From Chinchilla lanigera (Eukaryota > Chordata > Mammalia > Rodentia > Chinchillidae), in the NCBI RefSeq assembly GCF_000276665.1, contig NW_004955433.1, forward strand, positions 20,785,758 to 20,849,757: a DNA stretch of 64,000 bases, read 5' to 3'. A model generated the notes under the pieces. The model was not told the origin of the DNA. It was given only the letters and a program-made list of their open reading frames with translations, and searched no databases. A program made the position numbers and the translations under genes. Every line of letters starts with the position of its first letter. Positions within the stretch are counted from its first letter, which is position 1. This document shows positions 1-12,473 of this stretch, one piece after another.

Positions 1-521
1 AGATAGAAGCCCTTTGTCTGAGGGACAATCAGCTAAAATTTTGCATTTGCTGTAGTGGCTACACTGATGTCCTGAATCAATTGAAAACTTTTACCTTTCA
101 AGGTTACTTTGACTTTAAGGAAGATCCTGAAGTTGCACAATGCCATTCCAATGAATAAGGTGGATGAGGATACATCATAATATTTGTATGAGTCTGATTT
201 TTGATTTGATGACCCACAGCAGCTCTATTCACTGTATTTATGATGACACCTCATGAAAGAGGATTTAGAACTCTGCTTCAGAAAGAGACAAGAATGATAA
301 AATAATTGTATCTGAAGCAAGAGAGGGTATTTTGATGGTGACTAAAAGTAGTACATTCTTTTCTATAATATTTTTTATTTTAAAAATGTAGTAATTTTGA
401 CCAGTCTCCATACGTAGTCATACTTTTAATTTTGTTTCCAGATATTTTATTTTAAAAATCCTACAGAGAACCCTTTTCAAACAAAAATCTTCCTATAAAA
501 TAGAATATCTCTCTTCCTGTG

Positions 522-523
<2 letters not shown>
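1..523. other. Unique AT-rich sequence, nothing recognised
   Basis: No repeat family, exon-like ORF or RNA motif is recognised here. It ends at the (CA)n microsatellite. Confidence 0.5.

Positions 524-566
<43 letters not shown>
524..566. repeat. (CA)n microsatellite
   Basis: About 21 uninterrupted CA units. The minus-strand reading frame across it yields only an alternating Cys-Val run, which is an artefact. Long pure dinucleotide arrays like this are usually length-polymorphic. Confidence 0.97.
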
Positions 567-1839
567 ATTTTCTTGTAATCAAGCAAGAAAATTCTAGTAG
601 GAACATCATCTAATATTGACGTAAATTGAATAGACCAGGACAGCATCGCCATGGGATTTGGGGGAACATTACTGGAAGAAATGATTACTGAAGAGTGGCT
701 TAAATCATAGAGCAAATATAGGAAAGAAAGGAGGAGTGTACTTGGACTCATGCCACTCAATGAGACTGCATGATGTGAAGGCTTAGAAATAGATAACATG
801 GTGATTAGCATATGGGTGAATTTATAATTAATTGAGCACAGCGTGAATGTATGATACATTTTGGGCAAAGGTAAAATATTTGAAATCTATTCAATAGATG
901 TATGAGAACTCAGAAAAATCCTTGTGAGGCAAGTTGTTTAATACTATTTCTGAAGTACATCATCCCCCATTTTTTTGAGGTCCAGCAACATGGAAGATAA
1001 AATGAGTGCTTACTAAACTAACAGAAGAATCAACTATATTTCTTAGGTAGTCTTTTCATAAAATCATAAGTGAGACTCAAGTTTCAAGCATGCAGAATGT
1101 GGATGAGTCCAACCTTTCTCTGGAAATAGAAGCAATTATTACTTTCTTAAAAAGTAATACTTTAAAGTAAAGCAGTTGCCTTATTCTTGGTTGTGCAAAG
1201 TTGTCTTTGACTAACTCTCTGGATCTGTTCCTACGAAGGATAATACTAATGAATTAGTGTATATCATTCTAACTTATGGGAAATAAGACATTTCCTTCAA
1301 TCTGCAGAAAAAATAAATACAGAGTAAAAATGACAAGAGAGGCTTTTAGATAGAAAGCAAAGGAGCAAGGAAAATAGTCACAGTTAAACTCAAATAACAA
1401 CCTGATCTCAGTTTTTGATACTACTTTTTCTTTTATGTTTCTAGCTATTTTCTCTCTGATCTTTGCAGTATCAGTCTATGCAATACAGACCTATAAGTAT
1501 GTGGACTGTAATTAGGACATTGGGATTTGACATTAGGTGTCCCAGTGACTGAACACACACTGTGACTAGTATTCTGTTATAAAAAAGAATTATACTTTGA
1601 AGCATGCTAGTGTAGTGTTTGTTAAAAAATTTTTCCTTTCTATATCATATCTGAAGTATTTCAGTGATTTCTCAAACTGATGCCCTATCTTTGAGACTGG
1701 GCATCAGTTTTGAGTTTCAAAACAGTCCACACGCTGTTGTTATCCAGCCAATTTTCATGAGTTTGTACAACCCATTAGAAGATTGCATTATCCTTCAGGG
1801 TTTTCCTGGCTCTCAGAGTCATTTATCACCCCATGATCT
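567..1839. other. Unique sequence, nothing recognised
   Basis: AT-rich and without recognisable repeat hallmarks. A 158-codon plus-strand frame that begins near 1664 runs into the L2-like segment and shows no protein family signature. Confidence 0.45.
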
Positions 1840-2200
1840 ATCTTTTCAAACAAATGCCACATTTCTCCTGTATTTTTGGTCATTTCATATGTTCTCTGTG
1901 TCCCCACATCCTTCAACAATTTCGCATTGTTCATCAAGTTTTTCTTACCTGGAATTATCTTTTCTCACATCTCCATCTTCCAGTGTTCCGCTCAACAACA
2001 CCACCAGGAGTTCTCATATCTATAGCATTCAAATGAAAGTTTCCTGTTTCTGTGCCCATCTTTCACTAGAAGTTTCATCCTTTGTATCTCTATTGGTGTA
2101 CTTTGAACAAAATGTTTCGTATCACAATTTGTCTTACTAAACTGTGAGTTCCTGGCAGGAAATTCATTATCTTTCTTAGTAGTTTGATCTTTTCTAACAA
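1840..2200 (+). repeat. L2 LINE 3' region (ancient, diverged)
   Basis: The stretch near 2135-2175 resembles the L2 3' UTR pattern of an 'actgtgagttcctggcagg' type sentence, preceded by the pyrimidine-rich, CCA/CTTCC-rich text typical of L2 tails. It is heavily mutated. The call is by eye, so the boundaries are approximate. Confidence 0.45.
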
Positions 2201-5129
2201 AATAGGATAGACTGGGGGCCTTGTAAACAACCTAAATTTATTTGAGAAATACAAAATCATTTCACGTATACTCATTGTCTGCTCATGGTCTGCTTTGTAG
2301 TTCACAGATGTAATGTCTTCGTTATGTTCTTATATGGTGGGAGAGGAAACAGAGTTCATGGGGTCTCTTTTAGAAGGGCATGAATCCAATGCAAGTGGGC
2401 TCCAACATGACCTAATCCCTTCTCAAAGGACAGATGTCCTAGTAATTGTCACAAGTGGGAAGTCACAGGTGGAAACTTCAATATATGAATTGGTAAAATG
2501 AGGCATAGAAACTCAGTTTAAAACACATTGTGTCTACTCCTCTCCCAAATTACAAGCACACATTGCCCTGCTTGTTATGACAGTGTTCAATTTGTTAGTT
2601 ATTTTTCTCAGGTATATTTCCAAGAGAATTATGAGATTAAAGAAATCCTAAATAAATAAGCCATAATTTGACTGAAATCTCTTCATTCTAATTTATTACA
2701 ATACAGAGTACCATTTAGTTGTTTTTAGACATAAATGTTGTACACAGTGATAAGATTAATCATATGAAAATGTAAAGGAAGGTGTGTTCATAGTTCCCAC
2801 TTCCAAACCTGATTTTGTTACCTTTTGTTCCTCTTCTTCTTTGATGTGTGATGGCTCTTTTCTTTCCCTTTCATTCCCTTTTGTACTTTGTACATTTGCA
2901 CTTTGGTTCAGTTTTGAACATTAGGTCAGCTTAACTCAATGCATCTATTTTAAAAAGGAGGAAATATAGTTTGACTTTCCACAACAGAAAGTTTTCAAGT
3001 GTCATACTTCTTCTTTGTGATTTAACCATGGCATATTATTATTATTACCTTTCGTTATTTTGATAGCAATTAATTATAAAATTTTCTTATTCCTATGACT
3101 GCCATGTTCCTGTTAGTAATTCTTAAGACATAGGAATGAGAATTATGGGAAATGAGATTTAGATTAATCTGAAAGACTTTTCTATTGGAAAAATTTCTTT
3201 TCATTTTTCTACCTGTTTCTATTCTTCATGTTAGTCTTTCTTTAGACTGAGTTTGGATTGAATTTTAGAGCAAAATAATTTTCTCAGTTATATATGTAGT
3301 CCATAGCTCAAGAATCACAGCAAACACCCTTAATGGGGGATGTAAGCATGTTAATCTTTTCTAGATTCCTTGGTGTATGCTTTTACCCTCCGTTCTACCT
3401 CAGTGAAATTTTATTCAGAAAGAAATCCTGAAGTTTCATACTTGTGTGGCAAACAATGTCAGAAGGAAGTGTAGTGTTCTCCAGCACTCAGTAGAGAAAT
3501 GAAAAGAAGCACACATTTCTCTCTTATGGTTATGCAGCTTTAAATTTCGAGATGCATTGGACCATCAAAAACTTGCCCTTGTGCATACACAGTATGATTT
3601 ACGTGCATTCTTTGTATTCTTACATGTAAGACAAGGCATATTAAACGGAGGATGTCCTGTAGGAGATAATACAGGAGTTACACAACCTTAAATACAGCTG
3701 AAGCCGTACACTAGGTGGGTGCTTAACGTGTGTCTTTTTTACTTTCTATTGGGTGCATTTAGAGAACAAAAGCAGAAGGGGAATAGATTTTGGCACCAGA
3801 CAACCACAGTAGACAGTAAGCTCCGAATATTAGCAACCACAAGTTCCTCAGTTCCCACTTGACTCCAAACACCCAACACATTGTAACCAGGAATAATGTA
3901 CTTGATGAAGGAAATAACCGGGAAAATTAAAGAAAAATAATTGAGATTAAACGTGGCTATTATTTGCCAGTGGTTCAGCCAAATGCTAAGTTCTTTCAAC
4001 ATCATTTTATTCATTATTGAATTGAGTATCATAATATAGCAGCCATTATTCTGAATTTCTACCACTTTTCAGGAGGGTGGCTGACAGGATTTCAAATCTA
4101 GGCAGATGATTTTTTTTTTTTTAAATGGGTGTTAATGGAATTAATGAATAGATGAGTAAACGGATGGGAAGGAAGGATAGATTGGTGGACAGACATTTGA
4201 AATAACTCAAACAATGAGTACAGGCTCAAATACATAAGGATACAGTCACAAGGCAGCCTTGGCAGCATTTCTCTGGAAGACAAGGATGCTACTACTAGCT
4301 TTAATTTTGACTAAACCTCAAGTTATTAGTAGAACTCCAAATTTCTCGTCACGTACGGCTTAAATGGCATGCTTATTCTACCAGATCACTCACGACCGCT
4401 CACTTACCACATGCCATTCATAAGCATACTTGAAAGGAATTATGGATGCAGGTATCAGATACTGGCTCACACAGGCACCTTGTTTGTGCTTAGGATTGAT
4501 TCACTCTTTACTCCATTTCTGTTTCTTGCTTGGCAGATTTGTGAATGAAGAACAAAAGAAGGGAAAGTTTGGGTTTAGAATGAAATCCCTGCCTCATAAG
4601 GTAAATTTTTTTATTGCATTCAGATTATTGAAATTATTAGAAATCATATTATGCCACTGAAAGAAGTAAAATTTCTGTATTTATTCTCAAATTGACAATG
4701 TAAGTCTCTACTTGCCTTTTTCTCCTGATATGCATATGTAATATCAACCTTAGAAGATGATAACCATTTGCCTGATTTTTAAAATTTGCCTCCATATAAC
4801 AGCCTTATTTAGGTATTTTCTGGTTTTTGAATGCAACTGAAGTCTTTTTTTTTCAGTAGGCAAGATGCATTCAAATGTGTGCTTGCGCACAGATGTCAAT
4901 GCGCATGCTCACAGGTGAAAGTAATCATTCTTTTTTCAAAGGGACGAAACATTAGGCTGCTCATGTTTTAACTATATACTGAATTACTCACTAGCTACAT
5001 TCATTAGCATTTCAGTAATGTAACAGTTTAATTGTACTATGAAATTGGTTTAATCTTCTTCTCCTCGGTAATGAGAAATGCCTCACCCTATTGTAAAACT
5101 TGAAGTGTTTGTACAAATCAGGGACGCTG
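2201..5129. other. Unique AT-rich sequence, no gene seen
   Basis: No SINE, LINE or LTR hallmark was recognised. Short poly-T runs (for example near 4108-4121) and a few small ORFs of 108 codons or fewer are present, none with protein-like features. Confidence 0.4.
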
Positions 5130-5430
5130 TGAACCCTTCAAACAGCATCTTTTGGAGGCAAAACTTTCCCAGCTTTTAATCGTGACTTCCCGGTAACTTT
5201 AGTTTTAGCCTGCTTTCTCAGCACACCCTTCTCGTCTTTTACTCTCAGAGCCTCACTCCCTGGTGCAGTTCTTCACTCATATGCAAGCATATGTTTTTGT
5301 TAAAGTATCTCAGTTCCTTAGCTTTTCATAATAATGATTAATTAGAGATTGCTGTCAGTAGAGTTGACCATCGAACCAATATCTGCCTCAGTAGGACTAA
5401 AGCTCTGCAAGTTGGAGATCATTTTGTTTT
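5130..5430. other. Candidate conserved non-coding block
   Basis: This segment is repeat-free with a mixed base composition. It includes a cluster of TAAT/ATTA homeodomain-type cores at about 5325-5350 (the text around 'aatgattaattagagatt'). The functional meaning is an inference; only the motif cluster and lack of repeats are visible. Confidence 0.25.
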
Positions 5431-6739
5431 TCCTACTCTATTTTCCATATCTGACACTCCTAATCTATGTTTAAGTACATGAATACGGGGGTGAATGACT
5501 TAAATTTTAGATAGTATGCAAATAATTTAAAAAACTCTTGATTATCACAGAGTAGTTAATTTGACCATCTAGATTTTAAGACTCTCAACCTAAAGCAAAA
5601 AAATGCAGCATCTCCAATAAAGAAAGACAATGGATGAACAAAGATAAGTAAATCACTTTCTTAAATATGAGTTAATTTAAGGCAGTTCAATTGGTGATAT
5701 TTTATAAATTTTAGAAAGTTTCAAGAAACAAGTCAAATATCCTTGTGTTTTCTGACCCTTCAGTTTTGCAGGGAAAGAACTTAAGACCATAGAAATCAAG
5801 CCCATAGAAATCAGTGAAAAACGATAATTGTTCATTAGGATGTATCTTCTAACACCCAAAAGTTGTTTTTCCCGACACCCACACTCTTGCTTTTTTTCAT
5901 CTTTCATACCCTCAGTTTAACTCTCCTCTCTCTCCACTTCCTCCCTGTGCGTAACACTTGAACGAGCTTTTAGACTTCAGGTTCGATGTGAACATTAGCA
6001 GGTAATTTGGTTTTCACGGCTCCACACCTCACCTGAGAATTTCATCTTTATTCCAAGTTGTTTGGGATGTTCCTATGAAACACATTATCTGTACTGCTTT
6101 CACAGCTAAATAGTTGTTTGTCTTACATGGGTTACTTTACCTCTCGGAGGCTTACTTTCTAAAATGGTGATTTCTAATTGAATGTGTTTTTAGAAGGCTT
6201 GTATTGAGACTGAAATTGAAAATAAAATAAAACATGGACTATAAAATGTACAAATAAGCGCTATTGTACTTCTTACCTTCAGCATTGTATCTTCAACATC
6301 AACTTTTAATCTATCAAGAAAAAATGGAAGGTAGGAAAATGAAAACAATAAAGCGAAACAATTCCATGTATGTTGAGACATGAAAAAAATGGGGTGTAAT
6401 GGCTTTATAAATCAAACTACCCTTGACAGGGAAAAGGGCAAGATTTATTGTTTTGTTTTATTTTCTTTTTTGATTTGGTAGAGTGAAGTCAGAATCTTTA
6501 GCAAAAAAGTCTGTCTTATCATTTTAGAAGAAGCTTCTGAAATGCACAATTTGCATATGTATTTAATATAGTAGCAAAAGTGGCTAATACATAATTTATT
6601 GAGTGAATTTTATTTAAGACACTGACCTTTCTCTACAAAGATAAGTGAAGTTGCCTCTAGCTACATGAATTGCTAGAGTTTTATGTTTTTGGGGGGAGTT
6701 TTTGTTGTTGTTTTGTTTTGTTTTTCGTTAGTGACAGCA

Positions 6740-7330
6740 GTTTTGACAACTCGATTCATGAAATGAGATGTCAACCAAGCACTCAAATATTTACGAATTG
6801 ACATTTTGTGTCCTTTAAATATTTCGTCTTTTTAGGTGCACCCACCCTTCCTAGTGTGTAGCTATTAAGAATCTGCTGGAAGGGGGAAAAAAGCCTTAGA
6901 AATAAAAAAGGAGGTTTTATAACACATGGTTTGAAATCTTAATGTGGTGCTTCAGATCAATCAAATCAATGAGCATCAAAGTTCAGGTTCAGCATCAGTA
7001 TTTTTATGATTATTTTAAATTTTTTTTCTGTTTTCTCCCGTGGCTGGGTTATAGAAGGCTGCAGGTAATGTTTGTGTTGTAAAATTGAGGCCAGTAATTT
7101 AATCCCCCCATAAAACTCACTCACAATTACAATAGCATTGAAATGGTACATAAATGAGTTCTTCATAAAGCAGAAAAGAAAAATGGTCCAACAGTTAAGC
7201 TTTTTAATGATGGGCACTAAAGCAATGCTGCTGATTAGATTCTTTGCTAATTACCTTCTGTTACTTAGATTGGATGTATTTCAGCAGAATAGAAACATCT
7301 ATTCATAAATAGCTGTTTTCCTGGTAGCAA
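6740..7330. other. Candidate conserved non-coding block
   Basis: Repeat-free sequence with dense TAAT/ATTA motifs, e.g. 7230-7255 ('gctaattacc') and 7110-7140 ('acaattacaatagcattg'). It resembles developmental enhancers found in gene deserts, but conservation cannot be tested from one sequence. Confidence 0.25.
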
Positions 7331-7812
7331 TAGGAAAACATCGGATTTTAAAGGTGAAAAGTATCTTTCAGGGTCATATCATCGCATTCTTGCTGGTTGA
7401 CAAGTGGAACCGTATACCATGCAAACCCCTTGAGGGCTTCTGTCCAGCTGGAGAATATGTACTTCATATAAAGAGGTAAAAAGTATGGCAATAATATTTC
7501 AGCTGGTTATTGAAAACCAAAAAGTCTGAATAAAGAGCTTTCTGGGAAGGGACAGAGAGGTGCAAAAACACTGAGGCAAAGATGAACTGTAGGAATGTGC
7601 ATAAAAGAGAAAGAAATTTAAAATGAATTAGACAGTGGGCTGGTATGGAAATTTTAGGCCCAAGAAATGGGCCCCTTGATTCTGTGAATTATTAAAAAGC
7701 CTAATGTATTTAATCAGAGAAAGGTTATCATGCAAATTGTCTTAAAGTCATCTATGTACCATTTGGACAAAAGGCTGTAGGCATAAGGGTTGAAATAGAA
7801 GCCACAGTAGAG

Positions 7813-8174
7813 TGTTGTTTAGGATTGAATTATGTTTCTCAGGGTATATATGTTGAAACCCTAACCTGCAATGGAACTTTAATTGGACTTAAGGCCTTTT
7901 AGGAGATAACTTGAATAGGGGTATATAAGTTCTATCCCAATCCAATGGGGATGGTGTCTACATAAGAAGTCATAGCAAGATTTAGGAAAATGCATTCAAA
8001 ATGCCACATAAAGATGAAGACCCAGAGAAGATAGCCAGGAAGAGAAGCCTCAGAAGAAATCAACCTGTCTGGCACTTTGATCTGGGAAATCCATCCTTAA
8101 ATATTAAGACAAAAATCTGGCAGTTTTAGGCACTCAACCTGTGATATTCTTTTAGGGCTACAAGGTATAATACA
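7813..8174 (+). repeat. MLT1-type MaLR LTR (old, diverged)
   Basis: It starts with a TG-like edge followed by 'aggattgaattatgtttct'. The body follows the MLT1 order: a 'gttgaaaccctaacc' phrase, a 'cctcagaagaaatcaacctg' phrase near 8050, then a degraded 'tgatattcttttagggct' and a terminal 'taataca' at 8168-8174. These are hallmarks of an old mammalian ERVL-MaLR LTR in plus orientation. Subfamily assignment is from memory and approximate. Confidence 0.65.
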
Positions 8175-11100
8175 AAGCTTATTAAGTAATTGTAGTATGT
8201 AATGAAGGAGGTTTAAAACGAGTTGCTTAAAACCCAGATGGACAGAAGTAAATTAGTTTATGACTGATGTTAAATATAGTGCTTTTTGCCTACTAGTTAA
8301 TTAGGTATAAAGTTAGTAAAAGAAAAATGGAAATAAGATATTGTATTATCATTGCCTTATTCAGAGACAGATGGAAGAGAAATAGTTTATTGTGTGAGGG
8401 GAATTGGTAGTTCTTTGTATAATACATTAACTTTGAGATCAAATTGGACATTGGACATATGAATTCAGAAAGATGTTTATATATATTTACCTCCTAAAGA
8501 AGCAGTAGTATTTTATTTGATAATTCCTAGTTCCCCATAATGTATAACTCTCATTATGAACCCAAATATATAAACACAGGAACTCACACACACACACTTG
8601 CCAAATTTCAACCAAGATTTATCAAATAACACTTCCAGGACTGTGTTATTCCTTGGTGAACCAAAGAACTTAATATCAATTAACAATATACAGCCTAGAC
8701 AGGTACAGATTGAAAATGTAGTGCAGAATCTAGCCAAAGAAATAGATAATTAGTATATAATGTGAAAGATGTAGTCATAGTATGTTATATGGATTAGCAT
8801 TGTAATCATGGTATTGTGGGAAGTATAAAAGCCCCAGTAATGCTCATATTCTAATGTGCAGAAGATGTGAATACATTATATTATATGACAAACAATTAAA
8901 GTTGCCCATTCAACTAAGTTTGCTAATCAGCTGACCTTAATATGTGGAGCATATCATGATTTATCGAAGTGAGTTTGATGTAATTGCTCAAGTTCTCATA
9001 GCAGAAAAACAAAGAGAAGAAAGGTTCAGAGTGAGACAATCTGAACAGGCTTGATGAGCTGTCTCTGTCTTTGCAGACGGAGTTTAGGAGCCATCAGCCA
9101 ACAAAGGCAATGAAGTTAAAAGCAAAGAAATACATTCCTTGCTAGAAACAATAGAAAGAACACGGCACTGCAGACTTCCTCATTATAGCCCAGAGATACC
9201 AGTATCAGACTTGTGATCACAGAACTCTAACACCGAGGTTGAAGACAGAATGATGAATAGAAGCTCTCCTGAGGAAAAGTTGAGGTTGGAGAAGAACAAT
9301 AACTTATCCAAACATAAAACAAATGGCAGGTACCCACCTGGATTCAAATAAAAGTTCATAGTACACAATCATATTTGCACTAGTATGCAACAAATCCATC
9401 AATAAATAAAAATCCATGTTTATTATCTTATTGAGCAAAGACATTCCCTGATTACATATTAAAAAATTACTTTTTCTACTAGGTCAAGAAGGTGGTATTT
9501 ATGTAAAAGTAGAAATTATGATTAAACATAATGACTGTTCCTGTTTGTATCAAAAGTGATTGAAATCCAGTCTTCTGACCCATGCATTAATAGACTCTAG
9601 GAAGTTCATTTTATAAAGATGAATCCATACTTGAAAGCATATGGGATGAATTGGCCCTATGAAAGTTGTAGACACCCTTAACAATATGACATGGGGTGAG
9701 TTCACTGACTAGAAAAGCTGAAGAAATAATTTGAAAGCAAACATGCAAAATATTTAATGTTTGAAACATTGAAATGAAAGAAGTGGGGTTGAGGCTAGAA
9801 AATAATTTAAATAGAAAACAAATTTTGCCACACAGTAAAATTCCCTTATAATACATTCATTGATTTCAGAGATTCTAATACACCAAAAATTAAATCATAC
9901 AAGTCAAAGTGGAACATCATTCTTTAGAAAGTAAGTTGGCCTAGGTGGAGGGTCTTCTCAGCTCACACCGGCATTATAAAGGGACTAATTTTTATAGCTG
10001 CAGCAGTGAGCAGACCATAGTATTTGATATAGTAAATGTAATTTAAAAATTTCCTATTAAATGAACAAGCAGCTTGATAACATTAAAAGCATGGAAATCA
10101 CGGAAATATGTGCTAATGTTAAAGCTGATAACAAAAGAGATCAGTTACTGTGTTTCATCTTAATGAGACTTCTGCAATGTCTCAAAAGATACTCATGGAG
10201 CATGGACAGATTACAGATAAAAAATGTCCACGAATGCAGCTTTATTCTCCAGAATCACTCCTATTCCTCTCAGAAAAATTCAATGATGTTCATATCAAAG
10301 ACATTTTTCAAATAAACAAAACAATTCAACTTTGTTGAACATAAGACTCCATGAATATATAAACTCTGAAACTGAATTTCATACATTACATATTCTGAAG
10401 GTACTACCTGGAACCTACATGGAATTATCCACAAAAATTGCCTGCAAACTTCCAACTGGGAGAAGCAGAAGATTCTGTGATGATAGATTCCACCAGTTAA
10501 TTGTTAATTATTTTAATCAATTATCCCATCTTCTTGTTTGTAGAAGGATCACTTATGGATATCATTAGCATGAGTTATTGTCGTCTGATACTCATGACCT
10601 CACTGAAGTAATTTAAGAGACTGGGAGAGGTCAGGCTTAATAATCTGCTCTTCTTATACATAAAGATTTATATTTTTACTGAACTATTTAAAAAGTGACT
10701 TGTAATGTCAAAAAACCATTGATACTTGCAAAATAAATATTGGGAATATGTAAGCAAAATAATCTGAAATCTAAAAAATAATAAAACAAAGCAAAGCAAA
10801 ATGAAATATTAAAGTATATAAAAGGAAATCAGATCCACTTAGAGTTTAAATCAAGTTGGACAGATACAAAACCTGAGAACTAGGTAATTTGACTTTGCAT
10901 TATTACATAGTATTTTTAAATTTGAATTTAAATATAATTTAACTAAAAAACAGAAACAGAGTTTTGGATCTTGATTTAGTTAAGACATGCAAAATACTGA
11001 AGAGGAAAAGTAAACGAAGGAGCATGGATGGAAGGATAGGAGTAAGACAGCTAGGAGTCAGTATTGTTAGTTATAATCCAATAGTTATATCTCGTAGGAG

Positions 11101-11389
11101 GTGGATGATAAGGAAGGATGTCTTTAAATGTTGTTTAAACTGGTAAACTTTGCAATTTTTCTAATTCTTATTAAAATACTTGTGTTTGTTTCTTTGGAAA
11201 TAAATTATATATCCACTAAGCACTGATGTCGCAAGAAACTTCATTAAATTGTTAAATGTAGTTATCCGCAGTATCAATGGTCCAAATAATTTAGTTACCT
11301 GTTATCTCTACCCCAAGCTTGTAACTTGTTGAGTCATCATATTGACATGTAAAAGCAGGATTATAGTATGTGTAATGTAAATGAATCAC
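8175..11389. other. Unique AT-rich sequence, no gene seen
   Basis: No clear repeat family was recognised apart from a short (CA)n at 8584-8598. Stretch 9040-9300 has slightly higher GC and could be a very old LTR relic, but I could not support that. The small ORFs have no family signature. Confidence 0.4.
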
Positions 11390-11528
11390 TTCAATTTCCT
11401 TCCCTGTTTGTCTCTCTCATCTTTTTCTTCCCTCTCCCTCCCTTTCTCCTTCCCTATCACTTTCCTTCCTTCCTCTTTCTCTTTCTTCCTCTCTTCTTCT
11501 CTTTTTATCTTTACTTCTCCTTCCTTAG
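11390..11528 (+). repeat. Polypyrimidine (CT-rich) tract
   Basis: About 140 bases almost entirely C and T on the plus strand (CCTT, CTTT and CTCT mixtures) with only scattered A/G. Long polypurine-polypyrimidine tracts can form triplex (H-DNA) structures; that part is general knowledge. A 60-codon frame here is a composition artefact. Confidence 0.9.
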
Positions 11529-11713
11529 ACTTTCACTTAATTGTGTATAAAACATAGATATCATAATGTCTGCCACACAGGATTAATTTTAATAATACAA
11601 TGCCTAGCATTTAATCAACATGCTGCTATTATTTTTAGAATACCTATTACTTTGTTAACATCATCACAATCCTAAGTGAGAAGCCATTTTGGAACTAATC
11701 CAAGTTTAGGTTT

Positions 11714-11739
11714 CCAAATATTTTATCCAAATATTTTAT
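11714..11739. repeat. 13-bp tandem duplication
   Basis: The unit CCAAATATTTTAT occurs twice back to back at 11714-11726 and 11727-11739. Confidence 0.9.
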
Positions 11740-12103
11740 CCTAGAGTTCAAATATAGTCAGTGACCCAGAACACTGGCATTACTTTGGAAAAGAGAATGT
11801 CTTAGCAGTTGTTGTCTTTCACTAAGAAATTGTTAATCCTTATAGAACCACATTTTTGTGGGATGCAAAGTCCTCTTTTAAAACATAAAAGTTAGAAAAA
11901 GCTTCCAATACAGTAATAAAAATTAACCAAACTAAAAGCAATTGTGAAGAATTACACAGTCTCACTTCTCTATCTTCTAAGAACCTGTGCAAAAAAGATT
12001 AGTGAGACCCCAAAATCTGTGCCACCTGGAAATATTTGCTGTTTCACAGCCTCCCAAAGCAAAGTTAAATCTAACAATTCATAAAACATATACTTCAAGA
12101 TTT

Positions 12104-12473
12104 TCAGTTGTTATGGTTTATGTCTGTGTGTCCCCCCAATGCCTCATGGGGACATGGGGCAGGCTATTAGAGTTTGAATATGGGTGTGAGAGCTGCACCC
12201 GCCTGGGAGTGGATAGTTTGCATATGTAAGGGAGAGGAAAAGGGTGCTTGAGGCCATTCCTCCCCCATTCCGCCCCGCTGTAAGTTGGTTGTTGCTTAGC
12301 TGTGGCTGCCATCCTGAGCTGCAGCTCTCTGCCACGTGCCACTCTGCCTTATAATTTGCCAAGTACGGACTGAAACTTCCACAAACTGTAAGTGAAATAA
12401 ACCTTTCCTTCCTTAAATTTGGGCATCAGGTATTTTGTCCCAGCAGCGAGAAAAAAGTAACCAAGACATCAGT
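12104..12473 (+). mobile_element. Solo MaLR LTR with intact target-site duplication
   Basis: The LTR spans 12109-12468 (360 bp). It begins TGTTATGGTTTATGTC and ends GTAACCAAGACA, the TG...CA edges of rodent MT/ORR1-like MaLR LTRs. The 5-bp duplication TCAGT lies directly on both sides (12104-12108 and 12469-12473). Near the 3' end it carries 'aataaacc' (a polyadenylation-type signal, about 12397-12404) and the 'caggtattttgtcccagca' phrase typical of the family. No internal region is attached, so it is a solo LTR, probably left by LTR-LTR recombination. Confidence 0.92.

Noticed and set aside
461..868. 135-codon minus-strand ORF
   Set aside because: Part of it is translated (CA)n giving alternating Cys-Val; the rest has no protein-like pattern.
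1664..2140. 158-codon plus-strand ORF, Ser/Leu/Phe-rich
   Set aside because: Overlaps an L2-like pyrimidine-rich segment; composition reflects the DNA, not a protein family.
9040..9310. Slightly GC-richer stretch resembling an old MLT1 middle part
   Set aside because: Too few ordered landmarks to separate it from chance similarity.
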